Part shown: piece by piece, positions 1 through 8,275 of the stretch
How the letters are laid out: every line of letters begins with the position of its first letter
Numbering within the stretch: the first letter of the stretch is position 1
From: Rubellimicrobium aerolatum
Lineage (GTDB): Bacteria; Pseudomonadota; Alphaproteobacteria; Rhodobacterales; Rhodobacteraceae
Direction: 5' to 3'
NCBI RefSeq assembly: GCF_017872975.1
Contig: NZ_JAGGJP010000004.1
Span: forward strand, 62,001 to 126,000
DNA length: 64,000 bases
Notes under the pieces: model-generated
The model's input: only the letters and a program-made list of their open reading frames with translations
The model's database searches: none
Told to the model about the DNA's origin: nothing
Translations under genes and position numbers: made by a program

Positions 1-897
1 GCGGGCGGCGATCATCACCCCCGCCGCCGTGACGAGCGCGAGCCCCAGCGTCTCCACCGGGCCCGGCACCTCGCCCCAGATCGCCACCGCCCAGAGCGTC
101 GCGAAGACGAGGAGCGTGTTCTCCATCACCGAGACCAGCGTGGGGTTGGCGATCTGGTAGCCCCGGATCGACAGGCCCACGCCGACCAGCGACCCCACCG
201 CCTGCACCAGCGTCACCAGCAGGAACGCCCCCGTCGGCGCGACCCAGCCGCGCGTCAGGAACCCGTCCGTCCCCTCGGCCACCGGCAGCGGATGGAGCGC
301 GAGCCCGACGCAGCCGACCCCGCCCACCAGCGCCAGCGCCCCGAAGAACGCGCCCAGCAGCGTCAGCGTCCCCTCGCCCGCGCACCAGACCCGCGTGACG
401 AGGTTCCCCATCCCATAGAGCGCCCCCGCCAGCACCGGCAGCAGCGACCAGGGCGTGACCTCCTCGGCCCGCAGGCCCAGCGCCAGCAGCACCCCCGCGA
501 AGCCTAGGGCCACCGCCGACAGCCGCCACGCCCCCACCCGCTCCCCGAACAGCAGCACCGAGAACAGCACCACCCAGAGCGGCGCGGTGAAGAGCCCCGC
601 CACCGCCTGCGCGATCGGCATGATGCCCACCGCGCCGAAGTAGATCACCATGGCCGAGGCATTCAGGCAGGTCCGCAGCAGGACGCGCCCCGGCCGCAGC
701 GGCCGCAGCCGCGCGCCCATCAGCCACGCCGCCGGTCCCAGCAGCGCCACCGCGACCAGCCCCCGCAGCAGGTGGAACTGCCACAGCCCCCCGGTCTCGG
801 CGGCCACCCGCATGAAGTTGTCGATGAGCCCGAAGAGCGCCATCGCCCCCACGACCAGCGCCGCCGCCCGCCCGGGCCTGTTCGCCCCCGATTCCAT
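1..897 (-). CDS. DMT-superfamily EamA transporter (3' end outside window)
   Basis: This is a partial gene of 299 codons; the stop lies left of position 1. The start ATG is at 897, and the protein begins MESGANRPGRAAALVVG. The product is almost wholly hydrophobic, with about ten predicted membrane helices in two five-helix halves, as in EamA/RhaT-type drug/metabolite exporters. The first half contains an IMPIAQAVAGLFTAPLW segment and the second GYQIANPTLVSVMENTLLVF, both typical of the repeated EamA domain. The substrate cannot be told; family members export amino acids, nucleobases or other metabolites across the inner membrane. It is a single minus-strand gene divergent from the next one. 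Confidence 0.85.
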   Translation of the reverse strand, partial: MESGANRPGRAAALVVGAMALFGLIDNFMRVAAETGGLWQFHLLRGLVAVALLGPAAWLMGARLRPLRPGRVLLRTCLNASAMVIYFGAVGIMPIAQAVAGLFTAPLWVVLFSVLLFGERVGAWRLSAVALGFAGVLLALGLRAEEVTPWSLLPVLAGALYGMGNLVTRVWCAGEGTLTLLGAFFGALALVGGVGCVGLALHPLPVAEGTDGFLTRGWVAPTGAFLLVTLVQAVGSLVGVGLSIRGYQIANPTLVSVMENTLLVFATLWAVAIWGEVPGPVETLGLALVTAAGVMIAAR

Positions 898-947
898 GCC
901 CGTCCCCCGCTGCCCGCCGCGCCTTGCTAGCGGCGCGCGGCGGGCCA

Positions 948-993
948 CGGAAGGCCCTGCCCCACGTTCGCGGAAGGCCCCGCCCCACCTTCC
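948..993. repeat. Two-copy 23-bp imperfect tandem repeat
   Basis: Two adjacent 23-bp units, each starting cggaaggccc, lie at 948-970 and 971-993 in the gap between the EamA gene and the next gene. They differ at three or so positions. No function is apparent. Confidence 0.7.
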
Positions 994-1046
994 CCTCCCC
1001 GCGCCCGCCGGGTTAGGGTGCGGGCCAGCCCGACTCCCCGAGGATC

Positions 1047-2060
1047 ATGACCGCCCTCTCCCAATACGCCCGCCTGGAAGCCCTCGGCCTCTGGCGGGCC
1101 GACCCCGCCGACCGGGCGCGCGAGGTCGTGGTCTCGTTCGGCGACGCGACGCTGGTGCTGGCCGACGGCTCCGGCCTGCCGCTCGCCCACTGGTCGCTGC
1201 CCGCCGTCGCCCGGCTCAACCCCGGCTCGGTCCCGGCCGTCTTCTCCCCCGACGAGGGCGGCTCCGAGACGCTGGAGATCGACGACGAGATCATGGTCGC
1301 CGCCATCGAGAAGGTGCGCGCCTCGGTCGCCGGGGGCGGCGCGGGCTGGGGGGCGCTGCGGCGGGCCCTGGGCTGGGGCGCGGCGGCGCTGCTCGTCGCG
1401 CTGCTGGTCGGCTGGCTTCCCGGCGCGCTCCGGCGCGAGGCGCTGGCCGTGGTCCCGGACTCCAAGCGGATCGAGATGGGGGCGACGATCCTGGGCCACC
1501 TCCAGCGCCCGCTGGGTGCCGCCTGCCGCGACCCCCTGGGCGCCGAGGCGCTGGCCCGCCTCCACGGCCGGACCCTGGGGACCGGGGGGCAGGCCGTGGT
1601 CCTGCCCCGCGGGCCCGCCACGCCGCTGATGCTGCCGGGCGACATCGCCGTCCTGTCCCGCGCCATGGTCGAGGACGCGCCCGAGCCCGCCGTGGTCGCG
1701 GGCCACCTGCTCGCCGCCCGCGCCGCGCCGGGCGGGACCGATCCCTTCGCCCGCCTCCTCGGCCGGCTCTGGCCCTGGTCGGTGGTGCGCCTGCTGGCGA
1801 CCGGCGGCCTGTCGGCCGCGACGCTCCAGGACTACGCCGCCGACCTCCTCGCCCGGCCCGCCTTGCCGCGCGACGCCGGCGACCTCGCCCCCGCCTTCGC
1901 CCGCGCCGAGGTGCCGCTCGCGCCCTACGCGCTGGCGCTCGACCCCACGGGCGAGAGCGTGGCCGACCTCCTCGCCGCCGATCCCTTCGCGGGGGGCGCG
2001 GCGCCGGTCCTCGTCTCCGATTCGGACTGGGTGGCCCTCCGGGGCATCTGCGCCGGCTAG
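1047..2060 (+). CDS. Membrane protein resembling an M48-type peptidase without active site
   Basis: The product is 337 aa, starting at an ATG preceded by a GAGGAT ribosome-binding site. The N-terminal ~95 residues look soluble. One strong membrane helix lies at about residues 106-127, followed by a C-terminal domain. Residues around 190-225 (LPGDIAVLSRAMVED, then VVAGHLLAA) have the layout of the M48/Ste24 strand-helix that normally carries HExxH, but here read GHLLA, so zinc chemistry is not expected. I recognise this as a conserved hypothetical of Rhodobacteraceae. The M48 link is my inference from the pattern and could be wrong. There is no operon partner. Confidence 0.75.
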   Translation: MTALSQYARLEALGLWRADPADRAREVVVSFGDATLVLADGSGLPLAHWSLPAVARLNPGSVPAVFSPDEGGSETLEIDDEIMVAAIEKVRASVAGGGAGWGALRRALGWGAAALLVALLVGWLPGALRREALAVVPDSKRIEMGATILGHLQRPLGAACRDPLGAEALARLHGRTLGTGGQAVVLPRGPATPLMLPGDIAVLSRAMVEDAPEPAVVAGHLLAARAAPGGTDPFARLLGRLWPWSVVRLLATGGLSAATLQDYAADLLARPALPRDAGDLAPAFARAEVPLAPYALALDPTGESVADLLAADPFAGGAAPVLVSDSDWVALRGICAG

Positions 2061-2097
2061 CGGAGGCATCCCATCCGACCGGGACGGGCCGTCGGGT

Positions 2098-2206
2098 GCG
2101 TGGTTCCGGGGCCGGAGGTCATGGGTTCACGCACCACCCTTCGCCCGATGGTGCGCGAACCTCCGCGTTCCGCGCAGAACCACCCACCCTACGGGTTCCA
2201 CCGGAC
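2098..2206. repeat. Intergenic GTAGGGTGGGT-type palindromic repeat (family B)
   Basis: The gap between the M48-like gene and the SPOR gene is filled by inverted-repeat material: a GGTTC...GAACC arm pair and a terminal aaccacccaccctacggg. The same tract recurs near 17.9, 48.1, 55.2 and 62.4 kb in this window. Confidence 0.6.
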
Positions 2207-2225
2207 GGCCCTCCTTCGGCCCGCC

Positions 2226-2891
2226 CTACCGCGTCAGGTAAGCCTCGGGAAACCCCGCCTGCCGCAGCGCCCGCAGGGCCAGCGCCGCCTCGCCCTGGGT
2301 GGCGAAGGGACCGGCGGCGACGATCCGCAGCGACCGCCCGCGCTCGGCCACCGCCAGGCCCAGCCCTTCCACCGCCGCCGCCGCCCGCCGGGCGTTCGCG
2401 GCCCGCGCGAAGGCCCCGACCTGCACGAGGATCGCGGGCGTCTCCCGCGCCTCGGGCTGTGCCTCGGGCCGCGCCATGGGCCGCGCCCGCCCCGTCCAGG
2501 CGGGCAGGAGCACGAGCGGCGCGGGCTCCGCGATCCAGGCCAGCGGCGGGCCATCGGGCGTGAGCGCGGCCAAGGCCAGCCGCGCCGCCCGCCCCGGCCC
2601 CACGGCCAGCGGGTCCGGCGCGACCGGAGCCCCCTGCGGCAGGGCGCCCCTCGGCGGGACGGGGATCGCGGCCTTGAGCACGCGGCGCGGCGCGGCAGCG
2701 TGGGGGAGCGCGGCCCGGCCAGGATAGGGGCCAAGATGGGGGTCGTGGGCGCGGGCCTCGGGCCGGTCATAGCTCGCGAGCAGCGGCCGAAGCCCCGCGC
2801 CCCGGATCTGCGCCCCGGCCACGCCCGCCGCCCCCAGCGCCGCCGCCAGCGCCAGCGCCCAGCCGATCCGGCCCAACCGTCCCGTCGTCAT
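2226..2891 (-). CDS. Exported SPOR-domain protein
   Basis: The product is 221 aa. The N-terminus (MTTGRLGRIGWALALAAALG, then AAGVAGA) is a Sec signal peptide or anchor. The middle is low-complexity and proline/alanine-rich. The last ~70 residues form a SPOR domain: ILVQVGAFARAANARRAAAAV, then LRIVAAGPFATQGEA and ALRALRQAGFPEAYL. SPOR domains bind denuded glycan strands of septal peptidoglycan, so a periplasmic role at the division site or cell wall is likely. Its start is 90 bp downstream of the stop of upp on the same strand; it may be read through from the salvage operon but is functionally unrelated. Confidence 0.8.
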   Translation of the reverse strand: MTTGRLGRIGWALALAAALGAAGVAGAQIRGAGLRPLLASYDRPEARAHDPHLGPYPGRAALPHAAAPRRVLKAAIPVPPRGALPQGAPVAPDPLAVGPGRAARLALAALTPDGPPLAWIAEPAPLVLLPAWTGRARPMARPEAQPEARETPAILVQVGAFARAANARRAAAAVEGLGLAVAERGRSLRIVAAGPFATQGEAALALRALRQAGFPEAYLTR

Positions 2892-2981
2892 GCCTCGCGC
2901 GTCCCCCTTGGGCCGGCACCCTGCGCCCGTCCGGCCCGCCGCGACAGCCGCGCGCCCGTGGACACAGCGTTTCCCGTCCCG

Positions 2982-3662
2982 CTACTTCGTCCCGAACATC
3001 CGGTCGCCCGCGTCCCCCAGCCCCGGCACGATGTAGCCATGCCCGTTCAGGTGGCTGTCGATGGCCGCCGTCACGATGGCCACGTCCGGGTGCGCCGCGC
3101 GCATCCGCGCGATCCCCTCGGGCGCGGCGAGCAGGCACAGGAACCGGATGTCCCGCGCGCCCGCCTCCTTCAGCAGGTCCACGGCGGCGGCCGAGGAGTT
3201 CCCCGTCGCCAGCATCGGATCGACGACGATGCAGATGCGGTCCTCCATGCGGCCGGGCACCTTGAAGTAGTATTGCACCGGCTCCAACGTGGCGGGGTCG
3301 CGATACAGCCCCACGAACCCGACCCGCGCCGCCGGCACCAGGTCGAGGATGCCGTCCATCAGCCCGTTCCCCGCCCGCAGGATCGAGATGAGGGCAAGCT
3401 TCTTCCCCTCGATGGTGGGCGCGTCCATCTCCTGGATGGGCGTGGCGATGCGCTTGGTGGTCATCGGCAGGGTCCGCGTGACCTCATAGGCGAGCAGGAG
3501 GCTGATCTCCCGCAGCAGTTGCCGGAACGACGCCGTGGAGGTGTCGTGCTCGCGCATCAGCGTCAGCTTGTGCTGCACCAGCGGGTGATCGACCACGGTG
3601 ACGCCCTCGGGGGCCGGGTGGTGCGATCCGGCGGGAAGGGGTTGGTCGGGGGTGTCGGTCAT
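2982..3662 (-). CDS. upp: Uracil phosphoribosyltransferase
   Basis: The product is 226 aa and converts uracil plus PRPP to UMP. The core begins at [17 protein letters not shown] near residue 21, so this protein carries about 17 extra N-terminal residues compared with the usual ~209 aa. The PRPP-binding loop is [14 protein letters not shown] near residue 155, and the C-terminus [12 protein letters not shown] is characteristic of Upp. The ATG at 3662 overlaps the add stop codon by 4 bp (ATGA), which fixes the start and implies translational coupling. It is the last gene of the cdd-deoA-deoB-add-upp salvage operon. Confidence 0.95.
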   Translation of the reverse strand: MTDTPDQPLPAGSHHPAPEGVTVVDHPLVQHKLTLMREHDTSTASFRQLLREISLLLAYEVTRTLPMTTKRIATPIQEMDAPTIEGKKLALISILRAGNGLMDGILDLVPAARVGFVGLYRDPATLEPVQYYFKVPGRMEDRICIVVDPMLATGNSSAAAVDLLKEAGARDIRFLCLLAAPEGIARMRAAHPDVAIVTAAIDSHLNGHGYIVPGLGDAGDRMFGTK

Positions 3663-4645
3663 GCGGCCTCCAGGGTCTTGGCGATGCGCTCCTTGGTCGC
3701 CTCGTCGCAGAACGCCGCGTCCAGCGCCACCCGGTTCAGCGCCCGCAGGTCGTCCTCGGTCCATCCGAACGTGCGCTCCAGCATCTCCCATTCCCGCGTC
3801 ATCGTGGTCCCGAAGAACGGCGGGTCGTCGGTGGAGACCGTCACCTTCACCTCCCGCGCCCGCAGCACCTCGATCGGATGCTTCTCCCACGACGGCACCG
3901 CGCCCAGGTAAACGTTCGACCCCGGGCAGACCTCCAGCACCACCCCCGCCTCGGCGATCCGCTCCATCAGCGCGGGGTCCGTCGCCGCGCCGATCCCGTG
4001 CCCGATCCGCTCGGGCCTCAGGTCGCGCAGGGTGTCCGCCACCATCGACGCCCCGCCCCATTCGCCCGCGTGGCAGGTCAGCCGCAGCCCCGCCTCCCGC
4101 GCGCAGTCGAAGCCCCAGGCGTAGTCCCGGGGCCGCCCCACCGTCTCCGCCCCCGCGAGGCCATAGCCCGTCAGGAACCCCCCCGCCGTCTCCGCCGCGC
4201 ACAGGGCGGTGAGCCGCGCCTGCTCCGGCCCGAAGTGCCGCACCGAGGTCACGATCCCCCGCAGCGTGACGCCCATGCGCGCCTCGGCCTCCTTCGCGGC
4301 GTCCTCGATGGCCGCGAGATGGTCCCGCCACGCCGCCACGTCGCCGCCCCCGCAGAAGTCGGGCGACAGGAACGCCTCGGAATACACGACTCCATGCGCG
4401 GCGCTCTCCTCCAGCACCGCCAGCGTCAGCCGCCGGTAGTCCTCGGGCGTCGTCAGCACCGAGGTCGCCGCCTCGTAGACCTTGAGGAAGTGCTCGAACG
4501 TCCCCGTCCGGTAGTTCCCCCGCTCGTCGAAGATGCCGGAGATGTCGATATGCTTCTCCGCCGCCACTCCCCGGATGAAGGCGGGCGGAGCGCCCCCTTC
4601 CAGATGCAGGTGCAGTTCCACCTTCGGCAGGTTCCGCCAGCTCAC
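3659..4645 (-). CDS. add: Adenosine deaminase
   Basis: The product is 328 aa and deaminates adenosine or deoxyadenosine to inosine. Zinc ligands are visible: HLH near residues 12-14 ([11 protein letters not shown]), the HAGEWGG motif in mid-protein, and [10 protein letters not shown] with the catalytic aspartates near the C-terminus. I chose the GTG at 4645 because it overlaps the deoB stop (GTGA) and because the family begins just before the HxH motif; upstream sequence in frame lies inside deoB. Length fits Add. Adenine deaminase (Ade) is a close alternative in this superfamily. Confidence 0.9.
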   Translation of the reverse strand: MSWRNLPKVELHLHLEGGAPPAFIRGVAAEKHIDISGIFDERGNYRTGTFEHFLKVYEAATSVLTTPEDYRRLTLAVLEESAAHGVVYSEAFLSPDFCGGGDVAAWRDHLAAIEDAAKEAEARMGVTLRGIVTSVRHFGPEQARLTALCAAETAGGFLTGYGLAGAETVGRPRDYAWGFDCAREAGLRLTCHAGEWGGASMVADTLRDLRPERIGHGIGAATDPALMERIAEAGVVLEVCPGSNVYLGAVPSWEKHPIEVLRAREVKVTVSTDDPPFFGTTMTREWEMLERTFGWTEDDLRALNRVALDAAFCDEATKERIAKTLEAA

Positions 4646-5814
4646 AGCACGCTCCTCCCCGGCCCCTCTGCGGGCACGCCCAGATGCGCCGCCACCGACG
4701 CCCCCACGTCCGCGAAGCCCATCAGCCCCAGCTCCCGCGCGCCGACCCCGTGCATCAGCACCGGCACCCGCTCCCGCGTGTGGTCGGTCCCGGTCCAGGT
4801 CGGGTCGTTGCCGTGGTCCGCCGTCACCACCAGAAGGTCCCCCTCGCGCAGCATCCCGATCATTGTCCCGATGCCCCTGTCGAACCACTCAAGCTGCCGC
4901 GCATAGCCCGCCGCGTCCCGCCGGTGCCCATGATCCGTGTCGAACTCCACGAAGTTCGCGAACACGAGCGCCCCCTCCTCCGCCTCCGCCCCAAGCCGGT
5001 GCAGATGCCCCATCAGCTCCCGGTCCGGCCCCTTCGCCAGCGTGTCGATCCCGCGCATGGAGAAGATGTCGCCGATCTTGCCCACCGCATGGACCCGCCG
5101 CCCCGCCCCCTGCACCCAGTCGCACAGGGTCGGCGCGGGTGGCGCGATGGCGAAATCCCTCCGGTGCGGCGTCCGCCTGAACGCCCCCGGCTCGCCTACG
5201 AAGGGCCGCGCGATCACCCGCCCCACCTTCATCGCGTGCAGCCTCGGGGCCAGCGCCTCGCAGAGCGCGACCAGCCGCTCCCGCCCGAACCGCTCCTCGT
5301 GCGCCGCGATCTGGAACACGGAATCGACCGACGTGTAGCAGATCGGCCATCCCGTCCGCAGGTGCTCCGCCCCCAGCTCGTCGATGATCGCCGTCCCCGA
5401 GGCGTGCCGGTTGCCCAGGATGCCCGCCGTCCCCGCCAGCCGGCACACCTCGGCCACCAGATCGGGCGGAAACGCCGGCTCCGCCTTGGGGAAATACGTC
5501 CAGTCCCAGGGCACCGGCACCCCTGCCAGCTCCCAATGTCCCGAGGGCGTGTCCTTCCCCCGGCTCACCTCCGTCGCCGCGCCCCAGGCCCCTGTGACCG
5601 GCCCATCGAGCGCGACCTCCAGCCCCGAGGCGAGCCGCACCGCCCGCCAGAGCCCCAGCGACGCCAGCACCGGCACATTCAGGCCCACGGCCTCGGCGAT
5701 GTGCCCCACCGTGTTCGCCCCGGTGTCGGGTCGGTCCCCGTTGAAGTACTGCCCGGCGTCCGGCGCCCCGCCGACGCCGACCGAATCCATCACCACCAGA
5801 AATGCCCGCGTCAT
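4642..5814 (-). CDS. deoB: Phosphopentomutase
   Basis: The product is 390 aa, the full family length. It isomerises (deoxy)ribose 1-phosphate to the 5-phosphate and links nucleoside phosphorolysis to central metabolism. It belongs to the alkaline-phosphatase superfamily: [12 protein letters not shown] at the N-terminus holds the first metal-binding Asp, DTGANT carries the phosphorylated Thr, [13 protein letters not shown] and [18 protein letters not shown] are the C-terminal metal sites. The ATG at 5814 lies 46 bp after the deoA stop. The stop overlaps add by 4 bp. Confidence 0.96.
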   Translation of the reverse strand: MTRAFLVVMDSVGVGGAPDAGQYFNGDRPDTGANTVGHIAEAVGLNVPVLASLGLWRAVRLASGLEVALDGPVTGAWGAATEVSRGKDTPSGHWELAGVPVPWDWTYFPKAEPAFPPDLVAEVCRLAGTAGILGNRHASGTAIIDELGAEHLRTGWPICYTSVDSVFQIAAHEERFGRERLVALCEALAPRLHAMKVGRVIARPFVGEPGAFRRTPHRRDFAIAPPAPTLCDWVQGAGRRVHAVGKIGDIFSMRGIDTLAKGPDRELMGHLHRLGAEAEEGALVFANFVEFDTDHGHRRDAAGYARQLEWFDRGIGTMIGMLREGDLLVVTADHGNDPTWTGTDHTRERVPVLMHGVGARELGLMGFADVGASVAAHLGVPAEGPGRSVL

Positions 5815-5860
5815 CCCGCACCCCCGACCCCAAGGATCGTCCTCAAGAATCCTTGGCGCC

Positions 5861-7186
5861 TCACCCCACCCGCTCCCTCACCAGCGGCCCGATCTCCACG
5901 GCCTCGCCCAGCCGGATCGCCCCCCGCACCGCCGCCTCCGCCACCCGCGCCGCGCCCTCGTCCCGCGCATGGACCACCGCCAACAGGTCGCCCGGCGCGA
6001 CCCGCGCCCCGCGCCGGACCACCCCCGTCAGCCCCACCGCCGGATCGACCGGATCGGTCTCCTTCGCCCGCCCGCCGCCCAGCGCGACCACGGCAAGGCC
6101 CAGCGCCTCGCCGTCCAGCGCCGCGACGGTGCCGCCTTCCCCGGCCCGCACCTCCCGCACGACCGGCGCGCGGGGCAGCCGCTCGCGCCACGTCTCCGCA
6201 AGGTCCGACGGCCCGCCCATCAGCGCCACCATCCGCGCGAACCGCTCCAGCGCCGCGCCCGACCGGATCGCCTCGGCGACCCGTTCCTCCCCCTCGCCCT
6301 CGGCCTCGCCGACCAATGCCAAAAGCCGCCCGCCCAAGGCCACCGTCAGATCGTGGAGCCGGGGCGCGACCTCGCGCCGCCCCTCCATCACCTCCAGGCA
6401 GACCGCGACCTCCACGGCGTTCCCCAGAGCGGGGCACAGCGGCTCGTCCATGTCGGTCACGAAGGCCGCCGTCGGGCAGCCCGCCCCGTTCGCCGCGCCC
6501 ACCAGCGCCTCGGCCAGAGCGACGGCCTCGGCCTCCGTCTTCATGAAGGCTCCCGACCCGCACTTCACGTCCAGCACCAGCCCATCGAGCCCCGCCGCCA
6601 GCTTCTTCGACAGGATCGACGCGGTGATGAGGTCGATGCTCTCCACCGTCCCCGACACGTCCCGGATCGCATAAAGCCGCCGGTCCGCCGGCGCGATCTC
6701 CGCCGTCGCCCCGGCGATGGCGCAGCCGACCTCTCCCACGATCCGCCGCAGGTCGGCCTCGCTCACCTTCGGCTCCACCCCCGGGATCGCCTCCATCTTG
6801 TCCAGCGTCCCACCCGTGTGCCCGAGGCCGCGCCCCGAGATCATCGGCACCGCCACCCCGCAGGCGGCCAGCGCGGGCGCGAGGATCAGCGACACGCAAT
6901 CCCCCACGCCCCCCGTCGAGTGCTTGTCGAGCACCGGCCGGTCGAGCCGCCACTCCAGCACCCGCCCCGAATCCCGCATGGCGAGGGTCAGCGCCACCCG
7001 CCCCTGCTCCCCCAGGCCCCGCAGGCAGACCCCCATGGCAAAGGCCCCCGCCTGCGCGTCCGTCACCTGCCCCGACGCGAGCCCCCGCGCGAACCACCGC
7101 AGCTCGGCCTCCGTGGGCACCTCCCCGCGCCGCAGCCGCCCGTTGACCCAGCGCGCATCGAGCCTTGGTTCGGGCCTCGGCTCCAT
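5861..7186 (-). CDS. deoA: Thymidine phosphorylase
   Basis: The product is 441 aa and cleaves thymidine with phosphate to thymine and deoxyribose 1-phosphate. The family signature KHSTGGVGD is at residues 88-96, followed by SGRGLGHTGGTLDKME, and VKCGSGAFMKTE in the middle. The C-terminal ~100 residues match the PYNP domain. The ATG at 7186 overlaps the cdd stop by 4 bp (ATGA). Length fits DeoA (about 440 aa). Confidence 0.96.
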   Translation of the reverse strand: MEPRPEPRLDARWVNGRLRRGEVPTEAELRWFARGLASGQVTDAQAGAFAMGVCLRGLGEQGRVALTLAMRDSGRVLEWRLDRPVLDKHSTGGVGDCVSLILAPALAACGVAVPMISGRGLGHTGGTLDKMEAIPGVEPKVSEADLRRIVGEVGCAIAGATAEIAPADRRLYAIRDVSGTVESIDLITASILSKKLAAGLDGLVLDVKCGSGAFMKTEAEAVALAEALVGAANGAGCPTAAFVTDMDEPLCPALGNAVEVAVCLEVMEGRREVAPRLHDLTVALGGRLLALVGEAEGEGEERVAEAIRSGAALERFARMVALMGGPSDLAETWRERLPRAPVVREVRAGEGGTVAALDGEALGLAVVALGGGRAKETDPVDPAVGLTGVVRRGARVAPGDLLAVVHARDEGAARVAEAAVRGAIRLGEAVEIGPLVRERVG

Positions 7187-7575
7187 CACTCCGCCATGTC
7201 CCGCGCGTCGAAGGCGCCCGGCAGCAGGTCGGCCACCGTCGTCACCATCACCTCGCCCCGCGTGGTGGCGAGCGTCACCCTCACCCCTCCGTCCGCGAAC
7301 TCCGCGAGCTTCTGGCGGCAGCCCCCGCAGGGCGGGACCGGGCGCGGCGCGTCGGCGATGACGGCGACCTCGGCGATGCGCCGATCCCCCGCCGCGACCA
7401 TCGCCGCGATGGCCCCCGCCTCGGCGCAGGTCCCCTCCGGGTAGGCCGCGTTCTCGACGTTCACGCCCAGATGCACGGCCCCCGACTCCGCCCGGATGGC
7501 CGCTCCGACCTTGAAGCTGGAATAGGGCGCATAGGCGTTCCCGCGCACGGTCGCGGCGGCCTCGACGAGGGTCAT
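7186..7575 (-). CDS. cdd: Cytidine deaminase
   Basis: The product is 129 aa, the small tetrameric class. It deaminates cytidine or deoxycytidine to uridine or deoxyuridine, feeding the phosphorylases encoded downstream. Zinc site: C50-A-E52 and C83/C86 (TCAEAG and PPCGGC). The start ATG at 7575 follows a good AAGGAG ribosome-binding site 7-8 bp upstream. It is the first gene of the salvage operon, so the promoter should lie just beyond 7575. Confidence 0.95.
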   Translation of the reverse strand: MTLVEAAATVRGNAYAPYSSFKVGAAIRAESGAVHLGVNVENAAYPEGTCAEAGAIAAMVAAGDRRIAEVAVIADAPRPVPPCGGCRQKLAEFADGGVRVTLATTRGEVMVTTVADLLPGAFDARDMAE

Positions 7576-8275
7576 GGACGGTCTCCTTCCGGTCCCGGGC
7601 AGACTGGTCCCCCACCGCCCCGGAGGCAAGCCCCGACCCCGCGTCCACCGCCGAGGGGGGCTCTGCCCCCCGTCTCCTGCGGAGCCTCCCCCCGGGATAC
7701 TTGGAGCCAAAGAAGGCCAGGAGCGCGGCGTGCGCCCGGTGTGGCCCCGTGCTGTCCAGCAGGGCGTCCGCCCGCCACGGCCGCGCCGGTGGAGCGGGCG
7801 GCGAGCGGGCGGGGGTGTTGCGCGAAACGGAAGCTGAGCGTTCGTTGCCGTCAGGCGGCGTTAACGCTTCCGTGCGACTCTCTCCCTCGCACGACCCCAC
7901 GCAAGCGGCCCCCGTCCGCACGGCCCGGCGCTCCCCAGGGGCGGAGACGCCGGCACCGACGGCAGGGGGCGGAAAGGAGAGACAAGGACGAAGGGACGCC
8001 CATCCGCAAGGAGGGCACGGACACACGCGATGGGCCAGGAGCGGCCAGATACCCGGCCAGGGAGGCCGAGGCGCCCCACGGGCGTTCTCCCTCGATGCCA
8101 CTGAGACCCAGCCCGCCCAATGGCGGCCGGTGCTCCCGCTCGCGCGCGCCCCTGGTCCCCGCGAGCCCGGGAGTGAACCCGGAGGCTTCGCGGGGATTTA
8201 GTCTGTCCGAGCCCCCCCTTCCTCCGGTCCCAAGCATCCCGGGGTGAAGCCCCGAAGGGGCGAGGGGCAGAGCCC
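7576..8275. other. 700-bp non-coding gap between cdd and dacB
   Basis: Both flanking genes are on the minus strand, so this gap must hold the cdd promoter and the dacB terminator. No frame in it shows a protein family or a good ribosome-binding site. Visible elements: a family A palindromic repeat (7654-7720), a 7-bp inverted repeat cggaagc/gcttccg (7828-7834 and 7866-7872), and a GC-rich hairpin tract ending aggggcagagcccct (8262-8276) next to the dacB stop. Confidence 0.6.
7654..7720. repeat. Dispersed intergenic palindrome, family A, copy 1
   Basis: A hairpin-forming gggggctctgccccc is followed by gtctcctgcggag and then ccccgggatacttggagcc. The same arrangement recurs near 24.35 and 27.34 kb, always outside genes. 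It resembles a short palindromic repeat common between genes in Rhodobacterales. Confidence 0.75.

Noticed and set aside
650-2563. Plus-strand open frame across the EamA, M48-like and SPOR genes
   Set aside because: Arg/Pro/Ala low-complexity product that overlaps three better-supported genes.
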